From Polynucleobacter sp. VK25 (GTDB lineage Bacteria > Pseudomonadota > Gammaproteobacteria > Burkholderiales > Burkholderiaceae), in the NCBI RefSeq assembly GCF_018687355.1, contig NZ_CP061288.1, positions 940,144 through 1,004,143 on the forward strand: DNA of 64,000 nucleotides. Reading direction: 5' to 3'. The notes below the pieces were generated by a model. It was not told where the DNA came from and searched no databases. It saw nothing but the letters and a program-made list of their open reading frames with translations. The stretch's first letter is position 1; each line of letters begins with the position of its first letter. Below are positions 1 to 11,855 of this stretch, piece by piece. The translations under genes were made by a program, and so were the position numbers.

Positions 1-119
1 GGAAAGATGTATCTAGGCGGGCCAAGCTCATATTGGAGAAGACAGGTTTACCAACGAATAAATGGGTTTCCGGAATTAGTCGTGAGAATGCAAGACAGGA
101 ATTAAAGCTTTCCATCTAA
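1..119 (+). CDS. C-terminal fragment of an unidentified protein
   Basis: The third plus-strand frame is open from the window edge to a TAA at 117-119. It gives about 38 basic, helix-like residues ending in QELKLSI. A bidirectional terminator follows 33 nt later, which suits a real gene end. Another frame is also open to about 103, so the choice rests on composition and position. I do not recognise the family. Confidence 0.35.
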   Translation, partial: KDVSRRAKLILEKTGLPTNKWVSGISRENARQELKLSI

Positions 120-151
120 ACCAGATTGAGCTGATTGCGAATTAAGAAAAC

Positions 152-180
152 AAAAAAGGCGATCAATTGATCGCCTTTTT
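152..180. terminator. Bidirectional rho-independent terminator
   Basis: A perfect 7-bp stem (GGCGATC/GATCGCC, 158-164 and 169-175) with an AATT loop is flanked by A-run on the left and T-run on the right. It can end both the plus-strand gene at the window edge and the minus-strand acnB transcript. A second small inverted repeat (CCTCAG 185-190 / CTGAGG 203-208) lies between it and acnB. Confidence 0.85.
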
Positions 181-220
181 CATTCCTCAGCCTCTATTCA
201 AGACTGAGGCTTTTGTTGCA

Positions 221-2806
221 TTAAACCGTTACAGTGTCTGCAACATCACTAAATGACTTGAGTTTGTCAAAACTCATGTATTTATAAACATCACCGGCTT
301 TAGCATCAAGCGCCTTCACTTGCTCCAGATACTCGGCAGGGGTAGGTAAGCGGCCTAAAAGGGCTGCAACAGAAGCCAATTCAGCTGAAGCCAAATATAC
401 GCGTGTATCAATACCTAAACGATTAGGAAAGTTTCGTGTTGAGGTTGATACTGCAGTTGAGCCCTTGCGGATCTGAGCTTGGTTACCCATGCAAAGGGAG
501 CAGCCTGGGCTTTCCATGCGGGCACCAGCAGCGCCCAACATACCGTAGTAGCCTTCTTCCATTAATACCATAGCGTCCATCTTGGTTGGAGGGGCTACCC
601 ATAAACGGGTTGGCATATCTTTCTTGCCTTGCAATACTTGACCAGCTGCACGGAAGTGACCGATATTAGTCATGCATGAACCAATAAATACTTCATCAAT
701 CTTGTCACCAGCTACTTCAGACAATACTTTGACATCATCAGGATCGTTAGGGCATGCAAGAATTGGTTCTTTGATTTCATCGATATTGATTTCAATGATC
801 TCTGCATAATCAGCATTGTCATCAGCCTTTAGAAGTTGTGGATTAGCAATCCAGGCTTCCATAGCTTTAATGCGGCGACCAAGAGTGCGCTTATCTTCAT
901 AACCATTGGCAATCATCCACTTCATCAATGTGATGTTGGATGTCATGTACTCAATAATCGGTTCTTTGTTCAAGTGAACAGTACAGCCGCCAGCAGAACG
1001 CTCGGCTGATGCATCAGATAATTCAAAAGCTTGTTCAACTTTCAGATCAGGCAGACCTTCGATCTCTAGAATACGACCAGAGAAGATATTCTTTTTCCCT
1101 TGTTTCTCAACAGTTAACAAACCTTTCTTAATTGCATACAAAGGAATGGCATTAACCAAGTCACGCAAAGTGATGCCAGGTTGCATCTTGCCTTTGAAGC
1201 GAACCAATACAGATTCAGGCATATCCAATGGCATTACACCGGTAGCTGCAGCAAATGCAACGAGGCCGGATCCAGCAGGGAAGGAGATACCGATTGGGAA
1301 ACGAGTGTGACTATCGCCACCAGTACCACAGGTGTCTGGAAGGAGTAAACGGTTCAACCAGCTATGGATCACGCCATCACCTGGACGTAAGGCAACACCG
1401 CCACGATTGGTCATGAATGGTGGCAGCTCATGTTGAGTGCGAATATCAACTGGCTTAGGATAGGCAGAAGTGTGGCAGAAGGACTGCATCACCAGATCGG
1501 ATGAGAAACCAAGGCATGCTAAGTCTTTCAATTCATCGCGAGTCATTGGGCCTGTGGTGTCTTGCGAACCAACGGTAGTCATGTGTGGCTCGCAGTAAGT
1601 GCCAGGGCGAACGCCTTGGCCTTCTGGCACCCCGCACGCACGGCCAACCATCTTTTGAGCTAAGCTAAAGCCCTTTTTGCTATCTGTGGGATTGACGGGT
1701 AAGCGGAATTCTGTAGAGGCAGGCAAGCCAAGTGCGGCACGTGCTTTAGCAGTTAAACCGCGGCCAATAATCAAAGGAATTCGTCCACCAGCACGTACTT
1801 CATCCAAAATCACTGGGGATTTCAAAGCAAAGCTAGTGATCTCGCTTCCATTTTTAAATACTTTACCTTCGTACGGACGAAGCTCAATCTCGTCACCCAT
1901 ATTCATTTGGGAAACATCTAATTCAATTGGTAGCGCACCTGAATCTTCCATGGTGTTGAAGAAGATTGGGGCGATGTTGGTGCCTAAGCACACACCACCA
2001 AAACGCTTGTTTGGTACGAAGGGAATGTCTTGACCTGTCCACCAGAGAACAGAGTTTGTAGCAGATTTTCGTGAAGAACCTGTACCAACCACATCTCCAA
2101 CATATGCAATCTGATTGCCTTTTTTTTGCAGGGCTGCGATTTGCTTCATTGGGCCGCGAACACCAGTCTCATCCGGTTCAATCCCAGGACGTGGATTTTT
2201 TAACATGATCGTTGCATGCAAAGGAATATCAGGGCGACTCCATGCATCTGGTGCAGGGGAGAGATCGTCTGTATTGGTTTCGCCAGTTACCTTGAAAACG
2301 GTAAGCTTCATGCTTTCTGGAACTACAGGGCGACTAGTAAACCACTCTGCATTTGCCCAGCTTTGCATTACAGCTTTAGCATTAGCATTGCCTTTTTCAG
2401 CAAGTTCTTGAACGTCGTTGAAGTAATCAAACATCAAGAGTGTTTTCTTAAGTGCATCAGCAGCTGCAGCGCCACACTCGGCATCAGCAAGTAACTCAAC
2501 TAATGGCTTGATGTTGTAGCCGCCAAGCATGGTGCCTAATAATTCAGTGGCTTGTACGCGAGAAATTAATGGTGATTTTTCTGTACCTTTAGCGATGGCA
2601 TCTAAAAACTCAGCTTTTACCTTAGCTGCCTCATCAACACCCGCAGGCACACGATTCGTAATTAACTCTACGAGTTCAGTCTCTTTGCCAGCTGGTGGAT
2701 TTTTTAACAATTTAACCAATTCAGCAGTTTGGTCTTTGGTCAAAGGTAGGGCTGGGATTCCAAGGGCTGCTCGTTCGGCAACTTGGGCGTTGTAGGCTTC
2801 TAACAT
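221..2806 (-). CDS. acnB: Aconitate hydratase B (bifunctional aconitase / 2-methylisocitrate dehydratase)
   Basis: This TCA-cycle enzyme interconverts citrate and isocitrate through cis-aconitate; AcnB proteins also dehydrate 2-methylcitrate. At 861 aa it matches the AcnB family (E. coli 865) and has the AcnB order: N-terminal helical HEAT-like domain (about 1-160), swivel domain (about 165-380), then the Fe-S catalytic domains. The 4Fe-4S ligands are visible as Cys711 (GSCMTN) and Cys769/Cys772 (PGCSLCMGN). The substrate motif [11 protein letters not shown] is near residue 497. The gene is monocistronic, with its own promoter and a palindromic operator candidate upstream. prpE at 50.8 kb could link it functionally to propionate use, but that is inference. 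Confidence 0.98.
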   Translation of the reverse strand: MLEAYNAQVAERAALGIPALPLTKDQTAELVKLLKNPPAGKETELVELITNRVPAGVDEAAKVKAEFLDAIAKGTEKSPLISRVQATELLGTMLGGYNIKPLVELLADAECGAAAADALKKTLLMFDYFNDVQELAEKGNANAKAVMQSWANAEWFTSRPVVPESMKLTVFKVTGETNTDDLSPAPDAWSRPDIPLHATIMLKNPRPGIEPDETGVRGPMKQIAALQKKGNQIAYVGDVVGTGSSRKSATNSVLWWTGQDIPFVPNKRFGGVCLGTNIAPIFFNTMEDSGALPIELDVSQMNMGDEIELRPYEGKVFKNGSEITSFALKSPVILDEVRAGGRIPLIIGRGLTAKARAALGLPASTEFRLPVNPTDSKKGFSLAQKMVGRACGVPEGQGVRPGTYCEPHMTTVGSQDTTGPMTRDELKDLACLGFSSDLVMQSFCHTSAYPKPVDIRTQHELPPFMTNRGGVALRPGDGVIHSWLNRLLLPDTCGTGGDSHTRFPIGISFPAGSGLVAFAAATGVMPLDMPESVLVRFKGKMQPGITLRDLVNAIPLYAIKKGLLTVEKQGKKNIFSGRILEIEGLPDLKVEQAFELSDASAERSAGGCTVHLNKEPIIEYMTSNITLMKWMIANGYEDKRTLGRRIKAMEAWIANPQLLKADDNADYAEIIEINIDEIKEPILACPNDPDDVKVLSEVAGDKIDEVFIGSCMTNIGHFRAAGQVLQGKKDMPTRLWVAPPTKMDAMVLMEEGYYGMLGAAGARMESPGCSLCMGNQAQIRKGSTAVSTSTRNFPNRLGIDTRVYLASAELASVAALLGRLPTPAEYLEQVKALDAKAGDVYKYMSFDKLKSFSDVADTVTV

Positions 2807-2873
2807 TGTGTTTCCTATGAGGTAAAAGTGGTCAATAGAAAGGCCAAAAGGGAATTTTCTCCCGATTCTCTAA

Positions 2874-2902
2874 ATTATAGATGTTTATTTAAGTCTTATA
2901 TA
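2874..2902 (-). promoter_or_regulatory. Predicted acnB promoter
   Basis: On the minus strand a perfect -10 hexamer TATAAT occupies 2879-2874, about 65 nt upstream of the acnB ATG. At 17-nt spacing the -35 position (2902-2897) reads TATATA, a poor match, and falls inside the palindrome at 2891-2908. A weak -35 inside an operator suggests a regulated promoter. Confidence 0.55.
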
Positions 2903-2908
2903 AGACTT
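2891..2908. promoter_or_regulatory. 18-bp perfect palindrome, candidate operator for acnB
   Basis: AAGTCTTATATAAGACTT is self-complementary over all 18 bases and overlaps the -35 region of the acnB promoter. Its size and symmetry fit a dimeric winged-helix repressor, for example of the GntR/FadR type that controls TCA-cycle genes in several betaproteobacteria. The regulator's identity is inference. A site placed this way would block RNA polymerase. Confidence 0.55.
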
Positions 2909-2927
2909 TGAGTCTCAAATTTCCCCT

Positions 2928-2982
2928 AAAAAAGGGCAATTTAGCCAAATATTAGGGTTTTTACGGAAATATTGAGTTGCCC
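2928..2982 (-). terminator. Terminator after the 62-aa membrane protein gene
   Basis: Read on the minus strand, GGGCAA (2982-2977) pairs with TTGCCC (2939-2934). An inner AATATT/AATATT pairing lengthens the stem, and six T residues follow. It lies 30 nt past the stop of the gene at 3012 and separates it from the acnB promoter. The stem is interrupted, so confidence is moderate. Confidence 0.5.
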
Positions 2983-3011
2983 AGAGGGTTTTTGACGAAG
3001 GAGGCCGAAAA

Positions 3012-3200
3012 CTATAAAACCTGCTCATCCTTCATTGCCCACACAAGAGCCACTACCCAGCCAATAAGAGACCAGCCCAGAAAGAGATTTAAGGCAAAAA
3101 TAGCACCGGAATTAGCCCTTTTCTTATTAAATGCAATTGCAAAGGGTAGGAAATAGAAGAGCGAGAGGATGGTGAGGATGATTGCAAATATAAGGCGCAT
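3012..3200 (-). CDS. Superinfection immunity-like small membrane protein
   Basis: This 62-aa protein is almost all membrane: one hydrophobic helix at about 2-24, a short basic loop (NKKR, 26-29), and a second helix at about 32-56 with the motif LFLGWSLIGWVVALVWA. That motif and layout are typical of the superinfection immunity family (Imm of T4-like phages), which is common as single bacterial genes of unknown role. Phage members block DNA entry by superinfecting phage; whether this chromosomal copy does so is unknown. No clear Shine-Dalgarno sequence precedes the ATG. It lies between acnB and the divergent pyrG and has its own terminator. Confidence 0.7.
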   Translation of the reverse strand: MRLIFAIILTILSLFYFLPFAIAFNKKRANSGAIFALNLFLGWSLIGWVVALVWAMKDEQVL

Positions 3201-3258
3201 AAGGGGAAAAATTGGTCAGATAGATGGGTATTCTTGCCATATTACCGAATTTGAAATT

Positions 3259-3287
3259 TATATCTAATAGCCCTCTATCGTTATAAT
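3259..3287 (+). promoter_or_regulatory. Predicted pyrG promoter
   Basis: A perfect TATAAT (3282-3287) lies 25 nt before the pyrG ATG, giving a leader of roughly 20 nt. The -35 position at 17-nt spacing (TATATC, 3259-3264) is weak. It would drive pyrG and probably the downstream kdsA-eno-ftsB genes. Confidence 0.5.
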
Positions 3288-3309
3288 TACTTTTTCCAAC
3301 AGAGCTTAA

Positions 3310-4974
<1,665 letters not shown>

Positions 4975-4983
4975 AGGAAGAAT

Positions 4984-5847
4984 ATGAGCGCATTTAAGCT
5001 TTGTGGTTTTGATGTTGGTCTGGATCACCGCTTCTTTTTGATTGCCGGTCCTTGTGTTATTGAATCCGAGCAATCGGCCATTGATATTGCTGGCCAGCTA
5101 AAGGAAATTACCACTGCATTAAAGATTCCATTTATCTATAAGTCTTCTTTTGATAAAGCCAATCGCTCTTCAGGAACCTCATTCCGTGGTTTGGGAATGG
5201 AGAAGGGCTTGGAAATTCTTGCTAAGGTCAAAAAACAAGTTGATGTTCCTGTCTTGACTGATGTGCATGACATCAGCGAGATTTCTGCTGTGGCAAGCGT
5301 TGTGGATGTTATGCAAACCCCAGCATTCTTATGCAGACAAACTGATTTCATTCGCGCCTGCGCTCAAAGCGGCAAACCTGTGAATTTCAAAAAAGGCCAG
5401 TTTCTCTCGCCGCATGAAATGCTCAACGTGATTGAAAAGGCACGTGTAGCTGCTGCCGAAAAAAACCTCGCCGATCAATTTATGGTGTGCGAACGTGGCG
5501 CTTCATTCGGTTATAACAATCTTGTATCGGATATGCGTAGCTTGGCAATCTTGCGTGAATCAAAAGCGCCAGTAGTCTTTGATGCAACCCATTCAGTTCA
5601 GCTTCCTGGCGGCCAGGGTAGCTCCAGTGGTGGTCAGCGTGAATTTGTACCCGTGCTAGCCCGTGCTGCTGTTGCGGTTGGAATCAGCGGTCTTTTTATG
5701 GAGACTCATCCAGATCCTGCTAAAGCCTTATCGGATGGCCCTAACGCGGTTCCACTGGATCGCATGAAAGAACTGCTTGAATCATTGGTGGCCATTGACA
5801 GCGTTGTTAAGTCAACGGGGTCATTTTTAGAAGACAGTTTTAAGTAG
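4984..5847 (+). CDS. kdsA: 3-deoxy-8-phosphooctulonate synthase (KDO-8-P synthase)
   Basis: It condenses phosphoenolpyruvate with arabinose 5-phosphate to KDO-8-phosphate, the precursor of the lipopolysaccharide inner-core sugar KDO. The TIM-barrel motifs are clear: GPCVIES near residue 22, [10 protein letters not shown], and [12 protein letters not shown]. Cys24 stands where the E. coli enzyme has Asn, and the [10 protein letters not shown] loop is of the metallo-enzyme kind, so this is probably the metal-dependent class (inference from family knowledge). It is 287 aa. An AAAGGAAG ribosome site precedes the ATG. The next gene, eno, consumes 2-phosphoglycerate to make the PEP that this enzyme uses. 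Confidence 0.97.
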   Translation: MSAFKLCGFDVGLDHRFFLIAGPCVIESEQSAIDIAGQLKEITTALKIPFIYKSSFDKANRSSGTSFRGLGMEKGLEILAKVKKQVDVPVLTDVHDISEISAVASVVDVMQTPAFLCRQTDFIRACAQSGKPVNFKKGQFLSPHEMLNVIEKARVAAAEKNLADQFMVCERGASFGYNNLVSDMRSLAILRESKAPVVFDATHSVQLPGGQGSSSGGQREFVPVLARAAVAVGISGLFMETHPDPAKALSDGPNAVPLDRMKELLESLVAIDSVVKSTGSFLEDSFK

Positions 5848-5861
5848 TTTTAAGAAATTAG

Positions 5862-7184
<1,323 letters not shown>

Positions 7185-7197
7185 CCTTTAATAGATT

Positions 7198-7476
7198 ATG
7201 CGGATCGTCATCTACTCTATGCTGGTATTGCTGATCGCAATTCAGTACCCACTTTGGTTGGGGAAGGGTGGATGGCTAAAGGTTTATGAGATGGAACGCC
7301 AAGTAGAGTTACAAGAGGCTAAAAATAGTCTCTTGGCTTTGCGCAATGCCAAGTTATCAGGCGATGTTAAAGACTTAAAAGATGGGACCCGAGCAATTGA
7401 GGAGCGGGCTCGTGTTGAGCACGGTCTAATTAAAGAGGGTGAGTTCTTTGTACAAATCTTGCCGGCAAAAAAATAA
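7198..7476 (+). CDS. ftsB: Cell division protein FtsB
   Basis: FtsB is a bitopic inner-membrane divisome protein that forms a complex with FtsL and FtsQ. The 92-aa sequence has a short cytoplasmic start, one membrane segment (about 3-20) and a periplasmic coiled coil with regular leucines (about 30-62). It ends in the conserved [17 protein letters not shown] region typical of FtsB. Position right after eno is the usual one in beta- and gammaproteobacteria. Confidence 0.92.
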   Translation: MRIVIYSMLVLLIAIQYPLWLGKGGWLKVYEMERQVELQEAKNSLLALRNAKLSGDVKDLKDGTRAIEERARVEHGLIKEGEFFVQILPAKK

Positions 7477-7517
7477 AGCGAATCACAAGCTACTAAGCAG
7501 TAATCAACGGCTATTGC

Positions 7518-8483
7518 TTAATGACCGCTAGATGGCGGTCTTGTTGCATCGCTTAATAAATCCGTTTTAAATACCTGCAGGCAATCGACTGCATCAAAGC
7601 GATAGGGTTTCGCACAGAAATCGCAAACAGTCTCTACGGCGCCTTGTTCCGCAAGAATGCTTTGAACCTCTTCTTCGCCCAGCATTCGCAAAATATCGGC
7701 AACCTTGCTTCGGGAGCAGCGACAAGAAAAGCAAATAGGTCTGGCAGGGAAGCTTCGTACACCGTTCTCCGTGGACTCTTCTAAAAACAGGCGCCTTAAG
7801 ATAGTTTCCGGAGGAAGGGTAAGTAATTCTTCATTGGTAATGGTCTCGCCAAGTGTTTGGATGCGAGACCAGCCTTCAGCTGCAATTTGTGGATCCAAAT
7901 GCGCGTGGCCACCCGAGTTAGGTAAGCGCTGTAACAACAGGCCCCCAACATGGGTATCGCTTGATGCAAGCCAAATACGCGTATCTAATTGCTCAGAGTT
8001 TTGCATATACAAAGCGATAGCTTCAGCAGCGCTGGTTACGGGCTTGATTACCGATCCCTGGTGGTCTTGAAGTGCAACAATGCCTTGGTAAGGCGCTTGA
8101 CCTGGTTCGCGGTCTGCTGGATCTAAGGTGATAACCAATCTTCCGCTATTGCTGACATCTAGCAGATCGGCTAGCGTTGCATCAGGCGATATTTCCGTTG
8201 GGTCCACCGATAGCTTTACTGTTGCCCTCATGGACAGGTCGGACTTGCATTCCACCACCAGCAGTTGAATTGGACCTTTACTTTGGGCCTGAATAATCAG
8301 AGTCCCATCAAATTTCAAGCTAGCACTTAAAAGTGTGGCGGCACCTACAAAATCGCCCAAAATTCGACGCACAGCCGGGGGGTCATTTCGGCGCTCTAAA
8401 ACTGCCTGCCAGGCACTGCCAATTGACACAATTTCCCCGCGGACCGGGGCGCCATCACACATAAAGACCAGTAGTTCATTCAT
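7518..8483 (-). CDS. hslO: Redox-regulated chaperone Hsp33
   Basis: Hsp33 is a cytoplasmic holdase that is activated when oxidation releases zinc from four C-terminal cysteines. Those are visible as CRC (in CFSCRCSRSK) and CDFC in the last 60 residues, the expected CxC plus CxxC arrangement. I place the start at the ATG at 8483, giving MNELLVF and 321 aa, because family members begin just before the conserved GAPVRGEIVS region. An in-frame start at 8546 would add 21 residues that do not look like the family and would overlap gltX. It is divergent from gltX across a 56-bp gap. Confidence 0.95.
   Translation of the reverse strand: MNELLVFMCDGAPVRGEIVSIGSAWQAVLERRNDPPAVRRILGDFVGAATLLSASLKFDGTLIIQAQSKGPIQLLVVECKSDLSMRATVKLSVDPTEISPDATLADLLDVSNSGRLVITLDPADREPGQAPYQGIVALQDHQGSVIKPVTSAAEAIALYMQNSEQLDTRIWLASSDTHVGGLLLQRLPNSGGHAHLDPQIAAEGWSRIQTLGETITNEELLTLPPETILRRLFLEESTENGVRSFPARPICFSCRCSRSKVADILRMLGEEEVQSILAEQGAVETVCDFCAKPYRFDAVDCLQVFKTDLLSDATRPPSSGH
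7523..7546 (+). terminator. Weak terminator candidate after ftsB
   Basis: GACCGC (7523-7528) and GCGGTC (7535-7540) form a 6-bp stem followed by TTGTTG, 46 nt after the ftsB stop. The hairpin lies inside the last codons of the convergent hslO gene. The T-tract is poor. Confidence 0.35.
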
Positions 8484-8539
8484 ACCTGAAAGTATCCACT
8501 TTTTTTCAGATTTAGTCCTATCATTCGCGACCTGAGATA

Positions 8540-9946
8540 ATGGCATTTATGCATATACGTACACGATTTGCCCCTAGTCCCACGGGCTTTATTCATCTGG
8601 GAAACCTACGCAGCGCCCTCTACCCATGGGCATTTGCTCGCCATAATAAAGGTGACTTTATTCTGCGAATCGAGGATACCGATCTAGAGAGATCTACCCA
8701 AGAGGCTGTTGACGTCATCATCGAAGGCATGGCGTGGCTTGGACTTGATTTAGATGAGGGTCCTATCTATCAAATGCAGCGCATTGATCGATACCGTGAA
8801 GTGGTAAAGCAAATGCTCGATGCTGGCTTAGCTTATCCCTGCTACATGAGCGAGGAAGACCTCAATCTATTGCGCGATCAACAGATGGCGAATAAAGAAA
8901 AGCCTCGCTATAACGGTTTATGGAGACCGGAGCCAGGCAAAACATTGCCTCCGATTCCTGAGGGAGCGAATCCGGTTATTCGCTTTAAGAATCCTATCGG
9001 TGGATCAGTCGTCTGGAATGACGCAGTTAAAGGTCAAATCGAAATCAGTAATGATGAGCTAGATGACTTGGTGATTGCTAGGCCAGATGGAACGCCGACT
9101 TACAACTTCTGTGTGGTAATAGATGACATGGATATGAACATTACCCATGTTATTCGAGGCGATGATCATGTCAACAATACGCCGAGGCAAATTAATATCA
9201 TGAAGGCTCTAGGTGGCACACCTCCTGTATATGCTCATTTGCCAACAGTTTTAAATGATTCTGGCGAAAAGATGAGTAAGCGCAACGGAGCGATGAGTGT
9301 GCGTGACTATCAAAAAGCAGGATACCTGCCCGAGGCTATCCTCAATTATCTGGCGCGCCTTGGATGGTCTCACGGCGATGCCGAAGTATTTACCAAAGAG
9401 CAATTCGTTGATTGGTTTGATCTAGAAAGTTTAGGGCGCTCACCAGCACAGCACAATCCAGAAAAATTACTTTGGCTAAATCATCAGTACATACAAAATG
9501 CAGATCCTACAAAATTAGCTTTAGAGACAAAACCATTTGCGCATGAGTTAGGCATTAATACTGAAGCTGGTCCAGACTTTGTTCAAGTAGTTGGACTGTT
9601 GAAAGATCGTGCAAATACGTTGATTGAGATTGCTGAAGGCGCTAAGCTGTTTTACGTGCCAGCCCCCAATTTAAATCCTGAGCAGATCAAGGAAAATGTT
9701 GCTGAAGCAGTCATTCCCGCATTAAAAGATTTAGTTGAGGCAATTACGCTGGCTGAACCAACTAAAGAGGGTTATGCAGCAGTATTTAAGCAGGTATTAG
9801 CAAAACATGGGCTGAAAATGCCTGCCTTGGCAATGCCTGTTAGGTACGCTTTATTTGCAACCACGCAAACTCCGGCGATAGATTCAGTGCTGGTGGTATT
9901 AGGCAAGGAAGAGGCTATCCAAAGGCTCTCCAAGGTGATCCAGTAG
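8540..9946 (+). CDS. gltX: Glutamyl-tRNA synthetase
   Basis: It charges tRNA-Glu with glutamate. The class I signatures are present: [12 protein letters not shown] (about 11-22, the HIGH equivalent) and KMSKR (244-248). Length 468 aa is typical. The zinc-binding cysteine cluster of E. coli GltX is not apparent (only Cys101 in that region). Two starts are possible, 8540 and 8549; neither has a strong ribosome site. A tRNA-Glu gene lies about 190 nt downstream, so enzyme and substrate gene are neighbours. Confidence 0.97.
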   Translation: MAFMHIRTRFAPSPTGFIHLGNLRSALYPWAFARHNKGDFILRIEDTDLERSTQEAVDVIIEGMAWLGLDLDEGPIYQMQRIDRYREVVKQMLDAGLAYPCYMSEEDLNLLRDQQMANKEKPRYNGLWRPEPGKTLPPIPEGANPVIRFKNPIGGSVVWNDAVKGQIEISNDELDDLVIARPDGTPTYNFCVVIDDMDMNITHVIRGDDHVNNTPRQINIMKALGGTPPVYAHLPTVLNDSGEKMSKRNGAMSVRDYQKAGYLPEAILNYLARLGWSHGDAEVFTKEQFVDWFDLESLGRSPAQHNPEKLLWLNHQYIQNADPTKLALETKPFAHELGINTEAGPDFVQVVGLLKDRANTLIEIAEGAKLFYVPAPNLNPEQIKENVAEAVIPALKDLVEAITLAEPTKEGYAAVFKQVLAKHGLKMPALAMPVRYALFATTQTPAIDSVLVVLGKEEAIQRLSKVIQ

Positions 9947-9951
9947 AGAAT

Positions 9952-9981
9952 TTGCGCACTCGCACAAAAATAGGATAAAAT
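9952..9981 (+). promoter_or_regulatory. Predicted promoter of the tRNA-Ala/Glu/Asp cluster
   Basis: TTGCGC (9952-9957) and TAAAAT (9976-9981) are separated by 18 nt and lie between the gltX stop and the first tRNA. The -10 matches the consensus at 5 of 6 positions, the -35 at 3 of 6. Confidence 0.5.
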
Positions 9982-10024
9982 CTTGGATTGTTTTGAGTGT
10001 CTTGTAGTTTTATCGCGAGATTTC

Positions 10025-10100
<76 letters not shown>

Positions 10101-10132
10101 AGCATTTAAAATAGAAGTATGTTGTAGTCCAG

Positions 10133-10208
10133 GTCCCCATCGTCTAGAGGCCTAGGACATCACCCTTTCACGGTGAGTACGGGGGTTCGAATCCCCCTGG
10201 GGACGCCA
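10133..10208 (+). tRNA. tRNA-Glu (anticodon TTC)
   Basis: The 76-nt cloverleaf has acceptor GTCCCCA/TGGGGAC and an encoded GCCA end. The anticodon loop CTTTCAC carries TTC at 10167-10169, and the T-arm is GGGGGTTCGAATCCCCC. It is the middle gene of the cluster and the cognate substrate of the upstream gltX. Confidence 0.95.
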
Positions 10209-10260
10209 GATTCTTCTGGTAGTAGTAAAGATGTATGATGTTGCGTTACGCGATGCATTT

Positions 10261-10337
10261 GGAGCGGTAGTTCAGTTGGTTAGAATATCGGCCTGTCACG
10301 CCGAGGGTCGCGGGTTCGAGTCCCGTCCGTTCCGCCA
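10261..10337 (+). tRNA. tRNA-Asp (anticodon GTC)
   Basis: The 77-nt cloverleaf has acceptor GGAGCGG/CCGTTCC and an encoded GCCA end. The anticodon loop CTGTCAC carries GTC at 10295-10297, and the T-arm CGGGTTCGAGTCCCG is intact. It is the last gene of the cluster; a strong terminator follows 8 nt later. Confidence 0.95.
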
Positions 10338-10345
10338 AGACAATT

Positions 10346-10376
10346 AAAAAGCCCCCTTAATAGGGGGCTTTTTTTT
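10346..10376. terminator. Strong bidirectional terminator
   Basis: The stem AAAAGCCCCC/GGGGGCTTTT (about 10347-10356 and 10363-10372) has a short TTAATA loop and eight or more T residues on the plus strand. It ends the tRNA cluster, and its A-run also gives a T-tract on the minus strand for the hydrolase gene that stops at 10397. Confidence 0.92.
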
Positions 10377-10396
10377 ATTCATATATTTTCTGAAAT

Positions 10397-11251
10397 TTAT
10401 TCGTAACCAACTCTTAATTTCAGAACTTTGCGATTATCAGATGTTGCTGGATCTGCCGCATGTTTTTCAACAGCGCTTGTCTGAGAGATAAAGTTCAATA
10501 CTTCATTAAGAACAATCTCACGTTCATTATCAATAGTAATGATGTGGTAGCTATTACCAAGCCAAATAACGCGACGCACTTCTGATTTGCAGTGTTCCAG
10601 TATTTGATCGGCAGACCAGACTGAGCATGTGTCATCTTCCACCGACTGGATTAAAAGTAATCTACAGTTCAGGTCGTATAGACTATTTTTAGCATTTACC
10701 ATCAAGCCCTTGGCTTCATGTAGATGTCGTGCAGAGATTGAAGCTGCGCCAACTTCAGATACTTTAGAGGTTTTAAATTTTTCACTAATGCGACGTCGCA
10801 AATCGATGTTCTTGACGCCAAAAGGCTCACGTTCAGAATATTCCCAGTTTCGTGCGCCAAGAAAGTAGAGTAAATCTAGCATGGGTCGATAAAAGGGTAC
10901 TGACCAGCCATCATATTTAAGTACTGGTGACATTAGGGCGAGTGATGCAATGTCTATCCTTTGGGCCGCAACCAATGTGGCCAAAGTAGCGCCCATGCTA
11001 ATGCCCGCAAGATTGACTACGGAGTAGATTTCCCTCTGTTCGTCGATAATTCGATGGAGCTCTTGAACCCAGTCGGTGTATTTGCTGGCTGGACTACCAA
11101 ACAAATAGCCTGGAATCTCTGGGATTAAAACATCGTGCCCAGCCGCCTCCAAAAATCTAGGCAGCTGTCCCAGCTCAAGCCCGCTACCATTGAGTCCGGG
11201 CAAAAGGATGGTCAGGTCGTGTTTAGGTGTGTTGTTAACGGGCTCTAACAT
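10397..11251 (-). CDS. Alpha/beta hydrolase (carboxylesterase/lipase-like)
   Basis: This 284-aa alpha/beta-hydrolase-fold protein has an oxyanion loop LLPGLNGSG (about 16-24) and nucleophile elbow GISMG with Ser85. A likely catalytic Asp is in SVEDDT and a likely His in GNSYHI near the C-terminus. The Ser-Asp-His order and the GNSYH motif resemble small bacterial monoacylglycerol lipase/carboxylesterase proteins. No signal peptide is seen, so it is probably cytoplasmic. The substrate cannot be told from sequence. It is a single gene, divergent from the DUF4118 gene. Confidence 0.8.
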   Translation of the reverse strand: MLEPVNNTPKHDLTILLPGLNGSGLELGQLPRFLEAAGHDVLIPEIPGYLFGSPASKYTDWVQELHRIIDEQREIYSVVNLAGISMGATLATLVAAQRIDIASLALMSPVLKYDGWSVPFYRPMLDLLYFLGARNWEYSEREPFGVKNIDLRRRISEKFKTSKVSEVGAASISARHLHEAKGLMVNAKNSLYDLNCRLLLIQSVEDDTCSVWSADQILEHCKSEVRRVIWLGNSYHIITIDNEREIVLNEVLNFISQTSAVEKHAADPATSDNRKVLKLRVGYE

Positions 11252-11308
11252 CTAAATATGGGCTTATTCTAGGAGATGGGTTAGGATACACCGAAATAGA
11301 GAAAAAAG

Positions 11309-11779
11309 ATGAGACATAACTTAAACGCAAAACGTTGGAGCTCCAATATTAGTCACGGTTATTTGGTGGCTGTATTTGGCGTTTTAGTCGCATTCTCCTT
11401 GCGCTATATTCTGCACCCCTTTTTGGGTGCATCACTGCCGCTATTTTTCTTTCAAGTGAATACTATTGTGATTGCGTATTTCTTTGGCATCTTTCCGGCG
11501 ATTCTAACCCTCGCTTTGAGTGCGCCACTATTGATATTTTTCTTTTTGGAGCCCTTTGGGGCATTGTCAGTGGTTGATCAAAGGGATGTAACTACTCTGT
11601 TCGTTTACTTCTCATATACCTTATTAACAGGCCTTCTGGTGGAGCTTTTACGTCGCGAACAGTACAACGCCAATATGGCATTTCTGGTCAGCGAAACGAG
11701 GCTGAAACTGATGGTTGAGGGTGATCAAAAAATGAGAGGCATTATGAGGAAAGCAATCTCAAAGACAGGCGCTGAGTAA
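11309..11779 (+). CDS. DUF4118-type membrane protein
   Basis: The 156-aa protein has about four hydrophobic segments (roughly 18-40, 44-58, 60-80 and 92-112), then a charged cytoplasmic tail. The pattern YFFGIFPAILTLALSAP and overall layout match DUF4118, the membrane sensor region of KdpD-like histidine kinases. Here it stands alone: no kinase, PAS or output domain follows, and the protein ends after about 40 residues of likely helix. It could be a remnant of a sensor or a free-standing membrane protein. Function unknown. Confidence 0.65.
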   Translation: MRHNLNAKRWSSNISHGYLVAVFGVLVAFSLRYILHPFLGASLPLFFFQVNTIVIAYFFGIFPAILTLALSAPLLIFFFLEPFGALSVVDQRDVTTLFVYFSYTLLTGLLVELLRREQYNANMAFLVSETRLKLMVEGDQKMRGIMRKAISKTGAE

Positions 11780-11799
11780 ATCGTTTGAGACTGTTGTAA

Positions 11800-11848
11800 G
11801 GGGCTTCTTGTCAAAAGCCCCTGACCTTAGGATTGCCGAAGGTCAGGG
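11800..11848. terminator. Two overlapping hairpins between convergent genes
   Basis: Hairpin A pairs GGGGCTT (11800-11806) with AAGCCCC (11815-11821). Hairpin B pairs CCCTGACCTT (11819-11828) with AAGGTCAGGG (11839-11848), a perfect 10-bp stem. They share three bases, so only one can form fully. Neither has a good T-tract. They probably end transcription or protect 3' ends of the convergent genes at 11779 and 11856. Confidence 0.5.
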
Positions 11849-11855
11849 ATATGGA

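Noticed and set aside
1677..2795. Plus-strand frames of 88-118 aa inside acnB
   Set aside because: Antisense shadows of acnB with no ribosome site or recognisable domain.
7705..8070. 121-aa plus-strand frame opposite hslO
   Set aside because: Antisense to the conserved Hsp33 zinc and substrate domains; no sign of a gene.
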